The translations under genes were made by a program, and so were the position numbers. A DNA stretch of 63,875 bases from CAXQZU01 sp964228555 (GTDB lineage Bacteria; Planctomycetota; PLA2; JAEUHO01): positions 1-63,875 of the forward strand of contig CAXQZU010000031.1 in the NCBI GenBank assembly GCA_964228555.1. The letters are read 5' to 3'. The notes below the pieces were generated by a model that saw only the letters and a list, made by a program, of their open reading frames with translations, searched no databases and was not told where the DNA came from. Below are positions 44,277 to 54,416 of the stretch, piece by piece; positions within the stretch are counted from its first letter, which is position 1, and each line of letters starts with the position of its first letter.

Positions 44277-44810
44277 CTAGCGCGCGGAGAGCGCGGCCTC
44301 GATGGCGCGCTGGGGCACGCTCGTATCGTAGGAGGGGATGCCCTCCCACACCACGCGCCCGTCGCGGCCGATCACGAAGGCCGTCGGGAAGGCCGACACG
44401 CCGTAGGCCTGCGTCATCACGCCGCCCGCGTCGTAGAGGACCGGGAAGCGCACGCCGTCCGCAGCCAGGGCACGGGCCACGCCCTGCGGCGTGTCACGGC
44501 GGCCGTCGGCGCAGTAGAGCGCCGTGAAGCCGCTGCCGGACAGGCCGGCGTACCAGCGGTTCACCTCCGGCAGCACCGCATGGCACGCCGGGCAGGCGGG
44601 GAACGAGAACTGCACGTACACCACCTGCCCGCGCAGCGCAGCCAGGCTCAGGGCCTTGCCGTCCAGCGTGCGCGTGGTGGCGGGCACCTCGGGAGGCGCC
44701 TGGCCCACGAAGCGGGCGACCTCCTCACGAGCGCCGCCGCCGCCCCCGGAGGAGCAGCCCAGCAGCAGGGAAGAGAGCACCACGAGCGCGACGATCAGGG
44801 GGGTACGCAT
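44277..44810 (-). CDS. TlpA-like thioredoxin-fold lipoprotein
   Basis: 177 aa, starting at the ATG that gives a lipobox signal (LVVLSSLLLGC, Cys at about residue 19), then a Gly-rich tether. The redoxin domain has FSFPACPACHAVLPEVNRWY with the CPAC active site near residues 71-74 and the cis-proline in GVSAFPTAFVIGRDGRVVWE. It is a lipid-anchored, periplasm-facing thiol-disulfide oxidoreductase of the TlpA/ResA/AhpC-TSA kind. It may reduce or oxidise envelope thiols. Both neighbours are unrelated by function, at 113 bp and 111 bp distance. Confidence 0.9.
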   Translation of the reverse strand: MRTPLIVALVVLSSLLLGCSSGGGGGAREEVARFVGQAPPEVPATTRTLDGKALSLAALRGQVVYVQFSFPACPACHAVLPEVNRWYAGLSGSGFTALYCADGRRDTPQGVARALAADGVRFPVLYDAGGVMTQAYGVSAFPTAFVIGRDGRVVWEGIPSYDTSVPQRAIEAALSAR

Positions 44811-44923
44811 GCGCAAGACCCTAGCAGGTCCGCGACGGTCCCCAAGCGTTGTGCACCTCCGGGCTGGCCGCATGCTGGCGCCTTCACCGCGCCTTCACGG
44901 GCGCGCGCACCCGCCGCGAGCCC

Positions 44924-46576
44924 CTACCAGAACCTCTGGCGGCCCGCCTCGACCGTGAACGGACGCTCCAGCCTGCGGCTCTCCCGCGGGCGCAGCCAGA
45001 ACAGGCCATCGGCCGGCAGCCCATCCACCTCCACGGCCTCGGACCCCGCGACCTGCACCTCGCGCAGCTCCTTCCAGCCGGAGGGTGTCCACTGGCTGAG
45101 CACGTAGGCCGTGCCCACCTCGAGGTGCATCGCCGGCTTGACCTCGCGCGTGTCGGGGCTGGCCTGCGGCGGGCTGGTGTCGGCCAGCCAGGCACGCACC
45201 GGGGCCGCCTCGCCGGCCAGTGCAGCGGTGCTGCCGTCCGGGTGGAGCAGCAGCGGCGCAGCGGCCGCCTTCACCTCCTTGCCGTCGTGGACGGCCGGCA
45301 GGTAGAGGATGCCGCGCGTGCCGCCCCGGCCCATGTTGGTGAACACGGCCAGCGAGCCATCGCGCACCTGGCCGGGCGCGGCCCAGTGGATGGGCTTCCA
45401 CTCGCCGCCGTTGAACACGCACAGGTAGGCGAAGCGCTCGGCCCACGCCACCGCCGGGTCCAGCAGCACGCGCACGTCGCTGGTGGGCCCGTACTGGTCG
45501 GTGACGTCGATGCAGGCCTTCGCGCCGAGGAAGCGCGTGGGCGCCTCCCGGCCGGGCGGCAGCAGGAAGGGCAGGCTGTCGCGCTGGATGCTCCAGGTCT
45601 TGCGGAACACCTTGGCCGCGTGGGCCTGCGCGGGATCCCGGCCCCGGCCCTGCACGTCCAGCAGCACGTTCCACGCGTGGTTGTTGTCGCTGTGGGCCCA
45701 CCACGGCGTGTAGTCGGCCGCCGTGGCGAGGCCCAGCGCCCGGGCGGCGTAGGTGGTGAGGTTGGTCATGTCCTCGCAGCGGCCCTGCCGGGTGCGCGAC
45801 ATCTCCTCGTAGCCCTGGTCCGTGGGGTGCAGGTAGTAACGCTCGTTGAAGGTGATGCGCGTGCCCACGTCGGCGTTGGCGAAACGCCACACCACGTCCG
45901 GGTCGGCCAGGTCGCCCCCCACGTCCGGCGTCGCGCCGAAGCGCTCGCGCATGGCCTTCATCCAGGGCTCGGCCGGCTCCTCGCTGCCGCGGTAGGGCAG
46001 GATGTACTCCAGGAAGGTGGCGAGGTTGGGGCGACGCGCCTCGGGCGTGGACCGCCAGGCCGACAACGCCCCCTCCACGTGCTCCACGAGGTAGGCCGCC
46101 GTGAGCGTCTCGACGTCCAGCACGATGCGGTCGCGCGCGAAGTCGATGGCCCCGTGCTGCTTCTCGAGCGCCTCGTAGGCCTGCAGCGACTGCTCGAAGG
46201 CCGGATAGGCCAGCGGGTCGTAGGGGATGACGTTGCCTCTCGCATCCTTCAGCGAGGTGATGATGTAGCCCTTGCCCGGCATGTGGGCCACGAGGTGGCG
46301 CGCAGCCCGCAGCCAGTCCGCGTCGTGCGTCGCCGCAGCATGCGCGAGGAACCGCTCGAGCTCGGCCCGGTTGCCCTTCGCCTCCTGCAGCGCCGCCTCC
46401 ACCGGCGCCGGGTGGGCTCCCGCCACCGCCGGCGCACCCTCGCCCGCCTCCACCCGCGGAGCACGCAGGCCGGCAGCGAGGGCCAGCAGCAGCGCAAGGG
46501 CCGTGGACGGCCACGCACGGGGCGCCCCGGCCCCCGGCGTGCGAGGGCAGGACGAGGGGATGACGTGCTCGCGCAT
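44924..46576 (-). CDS. Secreted transglutaminase-like protein
   Basis: 550 aa from the ATG at 46576 (GGAGGAAGC before it). An N-terminal signal (STALALLLALAAGLRAP, ending VEAG) sends it out of the cytoplasm. Around residues 265-310 the transglutaminase-like core is recognisable: GRCEDMTNLTTYAARALGLA with the nucleophile Cys, and SDNNHAWNVLLDVQG with the His and Asp of the triad. The N-terminal half is helical, and the C-terminal half has Ig-like segments with no clear family. Enzymes of this type can cleave or cross-link proteins or peptides. The role is unknown. It lies 47 bp downstream of the PPK2 gene on the same strand. Confidence 0.82.
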   Translation of the reverse strand: MREHVIPSSCPRTPGAGAPRAWPSTALALLLALAAGLRAPRVEAGEGAPAVAGAHPAPVEAALQEAKGNRAELERFLAHAAATHDADWLRAARHLVAHMPGKGYIITSLKDARGNVIPYDPLAYPAFEQSLQAYEALEKQHGAIDFARDRIVLDVETLTAAYLVEHVEGALSAWRSTPEARRPNLATFLEYILPYRGSEEPAEPWMKAMRERFGATPDVGGDLADPDVVWRFANADVGTRITFNERYYLHPTDQGYEEMSRTRQGRCEDMTNLTTYAARALGLATAADYTPWWAHSDNNHAWNVLLDVQGRGRDPAQAHAAKVFRKTWSIQRDSLPFLLPPGREAPTRFLGAKACIDVTDQYGPTSDVRVLLDPAVAWAERFAYLCVFNGGEWKPIHWAAPGQVRDGSLAVFTNMGRGGTRGILYLPAVHDGKEVKAAAAPLLLHPDGSTAALAGEAAPVRAWLADTSPPQASPDTREVKPAMHLEVGTAYVLSQWTPSGWKELREVQVAGSEAVEVDGLPADGLFWLRPRESRRLERPFTVEAGRQRFW

Positions 46577-46623
46577 GCTTCCTCCGGGGCGGCGCCGGCT
46601 CCTGCCGTCGCCGCGCATCACGG

Positions 46624-47568
46624 TCACGGCTGCGGCGGGAAGGGCACTCCCGGCGGCGGCCGGCCCTCCAGCTCCGCACGCAGCCGACCGAACTGGGCGC
46701 GCTGCTCGTCGCTCACGCGCGGGAACTCGAGGTCCAGGCCGGCGAGCGCCTCGGCCACCACGGCCGCGACAGCCAGCCGCATCAGCGGCTTGCGGTCGGC
46801 GGGGATGACGTGCCAGCGAGCCCAGGGCCGGCTGGTCTCACGGATGGCGTCGTCGTAGGCGGCCATGTAGTCATCCCACGCCTTGCGGGCGACGAGGTCG
46901 CCGGCCTCGAACTTCCACTGCTTGGAGGGATCCTCGAGGCGGGCCAGCAAGCGCTTCCCCTGCTCGCCCTTGCTCACGTGGAGGAAGAACTTCAGCACCA
47001 GCGTGCCATTGCGCGCGAGGTGGCGCTCCACGTCGCGGATGCTCTCGTAGCGCTGCGCCCACAGGCGCTCGCCGCGCGCCCCGTCCGGCAGGCGCTGCGC
47101 GGCCAGCACGCGCGGGTCCACGCGCGCCACCAAGACCTCCTCGTACCAGCTGCGGTTGTGGATGCCGATGCGGCCCCGCTCGGGCAGGCGCACCAGCGAA
47201 CGCCACATCCAGTCGTGGTCCAGCTCCTCGTCGCTGGGGCGCTTGAAGGACCAGACCTGGCAACCCTGCGGGTTGATCCCGCTCATCACGTGCTTGATCG
47301 TGCCGTCCTTGCCGGCCGCGTCCATGGCCTGGAACAGCAGCAGCACGGCCCAGCGGTCCTGCGCGTAGAGGCGTTCCTGCAGCGCCCCGATGCGGGCGAC
47401 GCTCTCGGCCAGCAGGCCGTCGAGGTCGGCCCCCTCCAGCCCGAGGCGGTCGTCACAGGCCCGCCCGGACAGGCGGAAGCTTTCCGGGTCGTCCACGCGC
47501 ACGCGCGACACCACCTGCGAGGCCACGTCCTCCCAGCCGCCCTGCCCGTGACCGCTGCCGGAGCCCAC
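46624..47568 (-). CDS. ppk2: Polyphosphate kinase 2 family protein
   Basis: 314 aa from the GTG at 47568. It uses inorganic polyphosphate to phosphorylate nucleotides. Motifs: Walker A-like FQAMDAAGKDGTIKHVMSGI, QGCQVWSFKRPSDEEL, then GRIGIHNRSWYEEVLVARV (Walker B and lid region) and WKFEAGDLVARKAWDDYMAA. The length and order fit class I/III PPK2. The GTG shares its G with the TAG stop of the carbonic anhydrase gene (TAGTG), which implies translation coupled to that gene. No strong ribosome site is visible. Substrate preference (GDP, ADP or AMP) cannot be read from sequence alone. Confidence 0.93.
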   Translation of the reverse strand: MGSGSGHGQGGWEDVASQVVSRVRVDDPESFRLSGRACDDRLGLEGADLDGLLAESVARIGALQERLYAQDRWAVLLLFQAMDAAGKDGTIKHVMSGINPQGCQVWSFKRPSDEELDHDWMWRSLVRLPERGRIGIHNRSWYEEVLVARVDPRVLAAQRLPDGARGERLWAQRYESIRDVERHLARNGTLVLKFFLHVSKGEQGKRLLARLEDPSKQWKFEAGDLVARKAWDDYMAAYDDAIRETSRPWARWHVIPADRKPLMRLAVAAVVAEALAGLDLEFPRVSDEQRAQFGRLRAELEGRPPPGVPFPPQP

Positions 47569-48251
47569 TAGGACCCTGCCCCCGGGCCCGGGTGCAGGCC
47601 GAAGATCGGCGTGGCGCCCTGTCCTCCGGCCAACGGCAGGAACTGCTGCGCCGCCGGGTCGTACCCGAACAGCTCGGCCGTCTCGATCTTGAGGAACCAT
47701 GCGTGCACGCGCAGCCGGCCCTCCGCCATGCGGCGCGCCACCGCCGGGTAGGCGCGCAGCGTGTCGAGGGCAAACAGCACGTTCTCCTCGGCGGCCGCGT
47801 TGGCACGCTCCTCCATCGGCAGGTGCGCGTAGTGGCGCTCCACCACCTGGCGAACGGGGTCGGCCACGGACAGCCAGCGTGCGAGATGGCCCATCGTGGC
47901 AGCCCCGGGCACCCCCGCGACCAGCGCCTGCATCGCGCCGCAGCGCGAGTGGCCGCACACCACCACGTCCGGCACCTCGAGCACCTCCACGGCGAACTCG
48001 ATGGCGGCCGCCGTCGAGCCCACGCTCACGCCCGCGGGGTGCGGCACGAGGTTGCCCAGGTTGCGCACCATGAACAGGTCGCCCGGCCGGGCGCGCGTCA
48101 GCATCGCCGGCATCACCCGGCTGTCGCTGCAGGCGATGAACAGGGCGTGCGGACGCTGGCCCCGCTCGGCCAGGTCCCGGAACAGGGCCTCGTGGCGGCC
48201 GAAGTCCTCGCGCCGGAACTGGTGCAGGCCGTCGATGAGGCGTTGCGGCAC
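47568..48251 (-). CDS. Beta-class carbonic anhydrase
   Basis: 227 aa, zinc enzyme converting CO2 and water to bicarbonate (EC 4.2.1.1). Zinc ligands are visible: Cys in FIACSDSRVMPAM, with the Asp-Arg pair SDSR, and HSRC in VVVCGHSRCGAMQAL, giving Cys-His-Cys. It also has VRNLGNLVPHPAGVSVGSTA and the C-terminal part WFLKIETAELFGYDP. No signal peptide, so cytoplasmic. It starts with GTG, lacks a clear Shine-Dalgarno, and is divergent from the porin gene over 287 bp. The stop overlaps the PPK2 start. Confidence 0.95.
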   Translation of the reverse strand: MPQRLIDGLHQFRREDFGRHEALFRDLAERGQRPHALFIACSDSRVMPAMLTRARPGDLFMVRNLGNLVPHPAGVSVGSTAAAIEFAVEVLEVPDVVVCGHSRCGAMQALVAGVPGAATMGHLARWLSVADPVRQVVERHYAHLPMEERANAAAEENVLFALDTLRAYPAVARRMAEGRLRVHAWFLKIETAELFGYDPAAQQFLPLAGGQGATPIFGLHPGPGAGS

Positions 48252-48342
48252 GCGGGGAGGGTAGCGGAAGGGGGCTCGGGAGCCGGCGCGCGGGGGGCCG
48301 GGCCCGCGCGGCTGCGCGCCCGCGCCTGCCCGCCCGGCATGA

Positions 48343-48356
48343 GGGACTAAAGTCCC
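48343..48356. repeat. Short hairpin with CTAAAG core in the divergent gap
   Basis: GGGACTAAAGTCCC has perfect 6-bp arms GGGACT/AGTCCC around AA, in the gap between the carbonic anhydrase and porin genes. It is an AT-rich island in a GC-rich region. Similar CTAAAG-centred hairpins occur as REP-like elements in other bacteria; only one copy was noticed here. Confidence 0.45.
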
Positions 48357-48538
48357 GCACCCGCGCCTGGGCGGCCGGGCTGGGCAGGAATGGGGTCGGG
48401 CGCGGCGCGTTCCCCACCAAGGATGCGTGTCCCCGCCCGAGGGCTGGGACGGCACGGGCGGGCGGCGGGGTGCCGCCCGCGCGAGGCAGGGCAAGACGGC
48501 TGGCGCCGCGTGGCGGGCCGTGTCATGGAGGTCTCCCG

Positions 48539-49924
48539 GTGGTCAAGCACACGCTCGTGGCAGGCGCCCTCGCTGTCGCCATGCTGGTCTCCCTCGTGGC
48601 CCCGGCGCAGGCCGGCGAGCCCTCCGCGCAGGACGAGACCGTCAAGAGGCTGGTCCAGGAGGAGCTCAAGGCCTGGATGGAGAAGGAGAAGGCGGCCGCC
48701 ACCAAGGACAAGGCCTTCACGGCCCGCTGGAACAACGGCCTGCTGCTGGAGACGCCCGACAAGTCCTACAGCATGCGCATCGGCGGGCGCATCCACCTCG
48801 ACACCAACTTCGTGGACCCGGAGGAGGGCCTCGAGGGCCCCGCGCCGGGCATCAACGAGGAGTGGGACGACACGACGTGGTTCCGCCGCCTGCGCCTCTA
48901 CGTGCGTGGCGACCTGACGCCCTACGTGGACTACAACTTCCAGCTGGAGTTCGGCAACCCCGGCACGCCGGGCCTGCGCGACGCCTACATCACGCTCAAG
49001 AACCTGAAGAAGTGCTTCGGCTGCTGGATGCCCAGCATCCGCGTGGGCCAGCAGTACGAGCCCATCGGCCTCGAGACGGTGTCCAGCGACAACCACACCC
49101 TGTTCATCGAGCGGGCCGGCATGCTGGCCCTGCACCCGGAGCGCTCCATCGGCCTGGCGCTGCTGGACTCGTTCTGGAACGAGCGCGCCAGCTGCACCGT
49201 GGGCATCTACTCGAACGACAACGACGACGAGGAGAACGGCTTCGGCACGTGGGACGAGGAGGAGGGCGACGGTGGCACGGCCATCAGCGGCCGTTTCGCC
49301 TTCATCCCGTGGGCCAAGGACACCTGCCACTTCCTGCACGTGGGCGCCACGGCCTCCAGCCGCCACACGGACGAGGTGCGCTACCGCTCGCGCCCGGGCA
49401 CGGGCCGCGGCCCGCGCCTCGTGGACACGGGCACGATCACGGACCCGGACAGCGTGCTGCTGCTCAACGGCGAGCTCGGCGCCATCTGGGGACCGTTCCA
49501 CGTGTGGTCGGAGCTCACCCACCTGGCCGTGCAGGACGACGTGCGCGACGACCCTGCGTTCACCGCCTGGCACGTGTCGGCCGGCTGGTTCCTCACCGGC
49601 GAGTCCAAGGCCTACGACTTCAAGAACATGCTCTGGGGCAACACCAAGCCTTGCTGCAACTTCCTCGACAAGGAGTGCTGCTGCTGGGGTGCCTTCGAGC
49701 TGGTGGCACGCGTGGACCGCCTCGACCTCACCGACGGGACGGTGCGCGGCGGCGAGATGACGATGATCTCGGGCGGCCTCAACTGGTACCTCAACCCGCA
49801 CGCGCGCATGATGTTCAACGTCACGCACGCGACGGCGGACGAGCGCACCGGCCCCGGCGCAGGCGTGGTGGTGGACGGCCAGGACGTCACCACCTTCCTC
49901 ATGCGCATGGACGTGCACTTCTAG
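48539..49924 (+). CDS. Cysteine-rich OprO/OprP-type porin
   Basis: 461 aa from the GTG at 48539, supported by GGAGG at 48527-48531. A signal peptide (VVKHTLVAGALAVAMLVSLV, ending AQA) and a short coiled-coil region with DETVKRLVQEELKAW come first. The barrel then follows PF07396: YSMRIGGRIHLDTNFVDPEE, WFRRLRLYVRGDLTPYVDYN, FGNPGTPGLRDAYITLKNL, IRVGQQYEPIGLE. It ends in aromatic MRMDVHF, the terminal Phe used by the barrel-assembly machine. Unusual: nine cysteines, including residues 159/162 (CFGC) and 372-373/380-382 (PCCNFLDKECCCW). Porins rarely keep cysteines. They may form disulfides or bind metal in an external loop. The substrate is probably an anion such as phosphate. Confidence 0.88.
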   Translation: MVKHTLVAGALAVAMLVSLVAPAQAGEPSAQDETVKRLVQEELKAWMEKEKAAATKDKAFTARWNNGLLLETPDKSYSMRIGGRIHLDTNFVDPEEGLEGPAPGINEEWDDTTWFRRLRLYVRGDLTPYVDYNFQLEFGNPGTPGLRDAYITLKNLKKCFGCWMPSIRVGQQYEPIGLETVSSDNHTLFIERAGMLALHPERSIGLALLDSFWNERASCTVGIYSNDNDDEENGFGTWDEEEGDGGTAISGRFAFIPWAKDTCHFLHVGATASSRHTDEVRYRSRPGTGRGPRLVDTGTITDPDSVLLLNGELGAIWGPFHVWSELTHLAVQDDVRDDPAFTAWHVSAGWFLTGESKAYDFKNMLWGNTKPCCNFLDKECCCWGAFELVARVDRLDLTDGTVRGGEMTMISGGLNWYLNPHARMMFNVTHATADERTGPGAGVVVDGQDVTTFLMRMDVHF

Positions 49925-50094
49925 GGCGCGCGCCAGAGGCCGCCCGCGGTCGGCCAGCCCGGTCGGTGGCGTCCAGCCTGCCGTGGGCTGGGGGCCGCGG
50001 CCCGGCGGGCGGCCGCACGGGCCGGTCGTGCTCGCCGGCGAATGCGCCGCGGAGGGCTGGGCGGTACCTTGCGGGGACCTGCTCGAGGTGTCCC

Positions 50095-52419
50095 GTGCCC
50101 TCCCGTCGCATCGCCTCCCCGTGGTCCGTGGCCTTGGCCGTGCTGCTGGGCGTGGCGGCGGCCTACGCGCAAGAAGGCGGCAGCGGCCCCGCGGCCCCGC
50201 CGGCGCCCGTGCCGCAGCCCGCGCCGTCGCCGCTGCCGGCGGCTGGCGAGGGCGAGCGCCCGCTCCCCGCACCGGGGCCCGGGGGCGGGTCGCGCGAGGG
50301 CGGGCTGCGCACCGGGCGCGAGCAGATGTGGCCTGCCCCCACGGACGCCGACTGGGAGAAGCCGGTGCTCGTCACCTGGCAGCGCTCCTGGACAGACGCC
50401 CTCTCCGTGGCGCGCGAGACGGGCCGGGCCCTGCTCGTGTGCATCAACATGGACGGCGAGATCGCCAGCGAGCACTACGCCGGCGTGCGCTACCGCCAGC
50501 CCGAGATCGCTGCGCTCTACGAGCCCTACGTGTGCGTGATCGCCTCGGTCTACCGCCACAACCCGCGGGACTTCGACGACCAGGGCCGGCGCATCCCCTG
50601 CCCGCGCTTCGGCGGGGTCACCTGCGGCGAGCACATCGCCATCGAGCCCACGATCTACGCGCTGTTCTGCGACGGGCAGCGCGTGGCACCGCGTCACATC
50701 ATGGTCGAGCTGGACAGCTCACCCGCCGGGATGCGCGAGGTGTACGACGTCTACTACCGCAACGACACCGCCTCGGTGTTCGCGGACATCCAGCGTGGCA
50801 TCGCCGAGCGACCGCCCGCGCCGGCCTCGGGCGTGCGCGGCGACCGTCCGGTGGTGGAGCGCGTGGCCAGCCGCCACGTGGAGGACCGTCGGGCCGTCGA
50901 GCAGGCCTACGTGGCGGGAGATGCCACCCAGCGGCAGGCGCTGCTGGAGGCGGCCGCACGCCACGCGGCGGCCGCGCCGCTGGACCTGCTGCGCCTGGCC
51001 GTGCTGGGGCTGGACCCCGCCCTCTCGCGCACGGCGCGAGAGGCCCTCGCCCGCGTGGAGGACCCCGACGCGGCCACGCTGGTGGCCGAGGCGCTGGGCG
51101 TGCCGCTCGAGGAAGGCGAGCGCGAGCGCCTCGTCGCCACGCTCAAGCGCATGGGCCAGTCCAGCGAGCTGGCCCGCTGGCTGGCCGTGGTGCACCAGGG
51201 CCTCGCCGGGCGCGCCCCCGCCGTGGACCCGGCCACCTGGCCCAAGGACGCACCGCCGTCGTACACGCCGGCCTACGAGATCCCCGCGCTCCCGCTCCAT
51301 CTCGAGGAGAAGGCCCGCGCCGCGCGCGAGGCACCGCAGGACCCGGCCCTGCGCCTCGAGCTCTCCGAGAGCACGCTGCAGCTGGCCCTGGAGGCGACGA
51401 CCACCTACGCCAGCGAGCCGCGACGCGCCCGCATGGTGGAACGCGCCCTGCTCGCCGACGCCCGCGCGGCCGCGCTGGAGGCCGAGAGGCTGGGCGCCAG
51501 CGGCTGGCGGCTGGAGGCCGCGTGGGTGCTGAGCGCCTACTACGGGGGCGAGCGCGAGGCCGCCTACGAGCGCGTGCCGCGCGCCATGGCTGCGCTGCCC
51601 GCCGGCGACGGCACGTGGTCGTCGATGGCGGTGCTCACCATCTTCGCCGAGGCGCGCTGGCGCGGCATCAAGAAGGCCACCAAGGAGCGGCTGGACTTCC
51701 CGCCCGAGTGGCTCACCGACCTGCACGCGGCCTACGCGGTGCTGCTCAAGCACCCGCTGGGCACGGAAGAGCAGGTGCTGTTCCACCAGGACCTGATGGA
51801 CTGGCTGGGCGCGGGCGCGCAGTCCGAGCGCATCCTCGTGGAGGGCATGGCGCGCTTCCCGGCCTCGCCGGCCCTCCACAAGCGCCTGCGCGAGCTGGTG
51901 CTGCGCACGAAGGGCCCGATGGGCCTCGAGCCCGCCTACGACGCGCTGCGCGCGCGTCCCGAGGCGCCCCCCGTGCTCACCGCGTACGCAGGCCTCGCGG
52001 CCACCGCGGCCGCCGAGGCGCTGCGCACCCAGCGGCGCCTGGGCGATGCGCTGGCTGCCTACGAGCGTGCTGCTGCGCGCTGGGCCGAGGCGCGCGCAGC
52101 CGACTCCGCGCTGGCCCCCACCGCCGACGCCGCCATCGCGCTGGCCCGCGCCGCGCGCGCGCGCGTGCTCTACCAGCAGGGCAAGGACGAGGCGGCGCTG
52201 GAGGAGATGCTGGCCTGCTTCTCGGGCAGCCCCGCCAGCGCCGGCACGCGCGACGGCATGGGCATCACGCCGGGCGAGACGGCCCAGATGCTGTACGCCA
52301 GGCTCGTGCAGGAGGGCAAGGCCGAGGCGGCCCAGCGCCTCGAGCAGGCGCTGCGCGCGCTGGACCAGGAGCTGCTGCGTCCCGACATCGACCTGCTGGG
52401 CCCGCAGCCGCCGCGCTGA
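50095..52419 (+). CDS. Secreted thioredoxin-fold and helical-repeat protein
   Basis: 774 aa from the GTG at 50095 (GAGG at 50085-50088). A signal peptide (VPSRRIASPWSVALAVLLGV, ending AYAQ) is followed by about 50 Pro/Gly-rich residues. Residues about 85-210 resemble a thioredoxin-like domain: QRSWTDALSVARETGRALLV, YVCVIASVYRHNPRDF and IAIEPTIYALFCDG. The redox CxxC is missing (GEIASE at that spot). The remaining 550 residues are helical, with HEAT/TPR-like repeats such as LAYEQGDRY-style helices around residue 550 and DALAAYERAAARWAEARAAD near 660. It is likely periplasmic or surface-bound, perhaps a scaffold. It is followed by the MoxR gene 19 bp later. Confidence 0.72.
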   Translation: MPSRRIASPWSVALAVLLGVAAAYAQEGGSGPAAPPAPVPQPAPSPLPAAGEGERPLPAPGPGGGSREGGLRTGREQMWPAPTDADWEKPVLVTWQRSWTDALSVARETGRALLVCINMDGEIASEHYAGVRYRQPEIAALYEPYVCVIASVYRHNPRDFDDQGRRIPCPRFGGVTCGEHIAIEPTIYALFCDGQRVAPRHIMVELDSSPAGMREVYDVYYRNDTASVFADIQRGIAERPPAPASGVRGDRPVVERVASRHVEDRRAVEQAYVAGDATQRQALLEAAARHAAAAPLDLLRLAVLGLDPALSRTAREALARVEDPDAATLVAEALGVPLEEGERERLVATLKRMGQSSELARWLAVVHQGLAGRAPAVDPATWPKDAPPSYTPAYEIPALPLHLEEKARAAREAPQDPALRLELSESTLQLALEATTTYASEPRRARMVERALLADARAAALEAERLGASGWRLEAAWVLSAYYGGEREAAYERVPRAMAALPAGDGTWSSMAVLTIFAEARWRGIKKATKERLDFPPEWLTDLHAAYAVLLKHPLGTEEQVLFHQDLMDWLGAGAQSERILVEGMARFPASPALHKRLRELVLRTKGPMGLEPAYDALRARPEAPPVLTAYAGLAATAAAEALRTQRRLGDALAAYERAAARWAEARAADSALAPTADAAIALARAARARVLYQQGKDEAALEEMLACFSGSPASAGTRDGMGITPGETAQMLYARLVQEGKAEAAQRLEQALRALDQELLRPDIDLLGPQPPR

Positions 52420-52438
52420 GCGCCCGCCCGGAGAGCCC

Positions 52439-53417
<979 letters not shown>

Positions 53418-53434
<17 letters not shown>

Positions 53435-54416
53435 CGCCTCCCCGCGCATGCCCCCCGCGGCCGGCGCCGAGGCTGCGCCCGACGACGGTCTCGCCGAGGT
53501 GCTGGCCGAGGTGCGCCGCATCGAGGCGCAGGCGCGCCGCGTGGTGCGCGAGGCCATGAGCGGGGGCTACGCCTCGGCCTTCCGTGGCGCAGGCCTCGCC
53601 TTCGACAGCGTGCGCGAGTACGCCGAGGGCGACGACCCGCGCGCCGTGGACTGGAACGTGACGGCTCGCATGGGCCGGCCCTTCGTCAAGACCTACGTGG
53701 AGGAACGCGAGCGCACCTTGCTCTTCCTCGTGGACCGCTCGGCCTCCATGGACGGCGGCACGGGCACCTGGTCGCCGCGCGGGGCGGCGGCCCGCGTGCT
53801 GGCCTGCCTCGCACTGGCCGCCGTGCGGGCCGGCGACCGGGTGGGCCTGTGCACCTTCGGCGCGCACGGCACCACGTGGGTGGCGCCCGGCCGGGGCCTG
53901 CCGCATGCCCTGCGCCTCGTGCGCGACGTGCTGGCCCTGCCCCCCGAGGCCGGCACGGCCGACCCGGCCGCCGCGCTGGACCTGGCCACGCGGCTGGAGC
54001 GGCGCCACGGCGTGGTGGTGCTGCTGAGCGACCTCGTGGGCTCGCCGCTGGCGGCCGCGTCCGGTGCGGCCAGCGCCCGGTGCGAGGCGGCCCTGCGCCG
54101 CTGCGCACGCCGCCATGACACCGTGGCCGTGCACCTGCGCGGGCCCGAGCTGGATCCCCCCGCGGTCGGCCTCGCGCGCGTGCGCGACCCGGAGGGTGGC
54201 GCAGGGCACCTGCTGGACCTTGCCAGCCCGCGCGTGCGAGCGGCCTACGCCGCGCGCGTGGCCGCGTGGCGCGGCCGCATCGCGACCACGCTGGGACGCG
54301 CCCGGGTGGACCTGCTGGACCTGCCCATCCCAGCCGCGCCGCGCGCCGACGCGCTCTCCACGCCGCTGCAGGCCTTCTTCCGGCGCCGCGAGGCGCGGCG
54401 GGCCACGCACGCATGA
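53418..54416 (+). CDS. DUF58 domain protein (MoxR partner)
   Basis: 332 aa, soluble. The family signature is FDSVREYAEGDDPRAVDWNV, then ERTLLFLVDRSASMDGG, where DRSASM forms a VWA-like metal-ion (MIDAS) site. Then RAGDRVGLCTFGAHGTTW and RHGVVVLLSDLVGSPL. It lacks membrane segments. ATG 53418 overlaps moxR by 17 bp; ATG 53448 gives a cleaner start and cannot be ruled out. DUF58 proteins bind MoxR and probably deliver it to the VWA membrane proteins encoded next (ATGA overlap). Confidence 0.92.
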
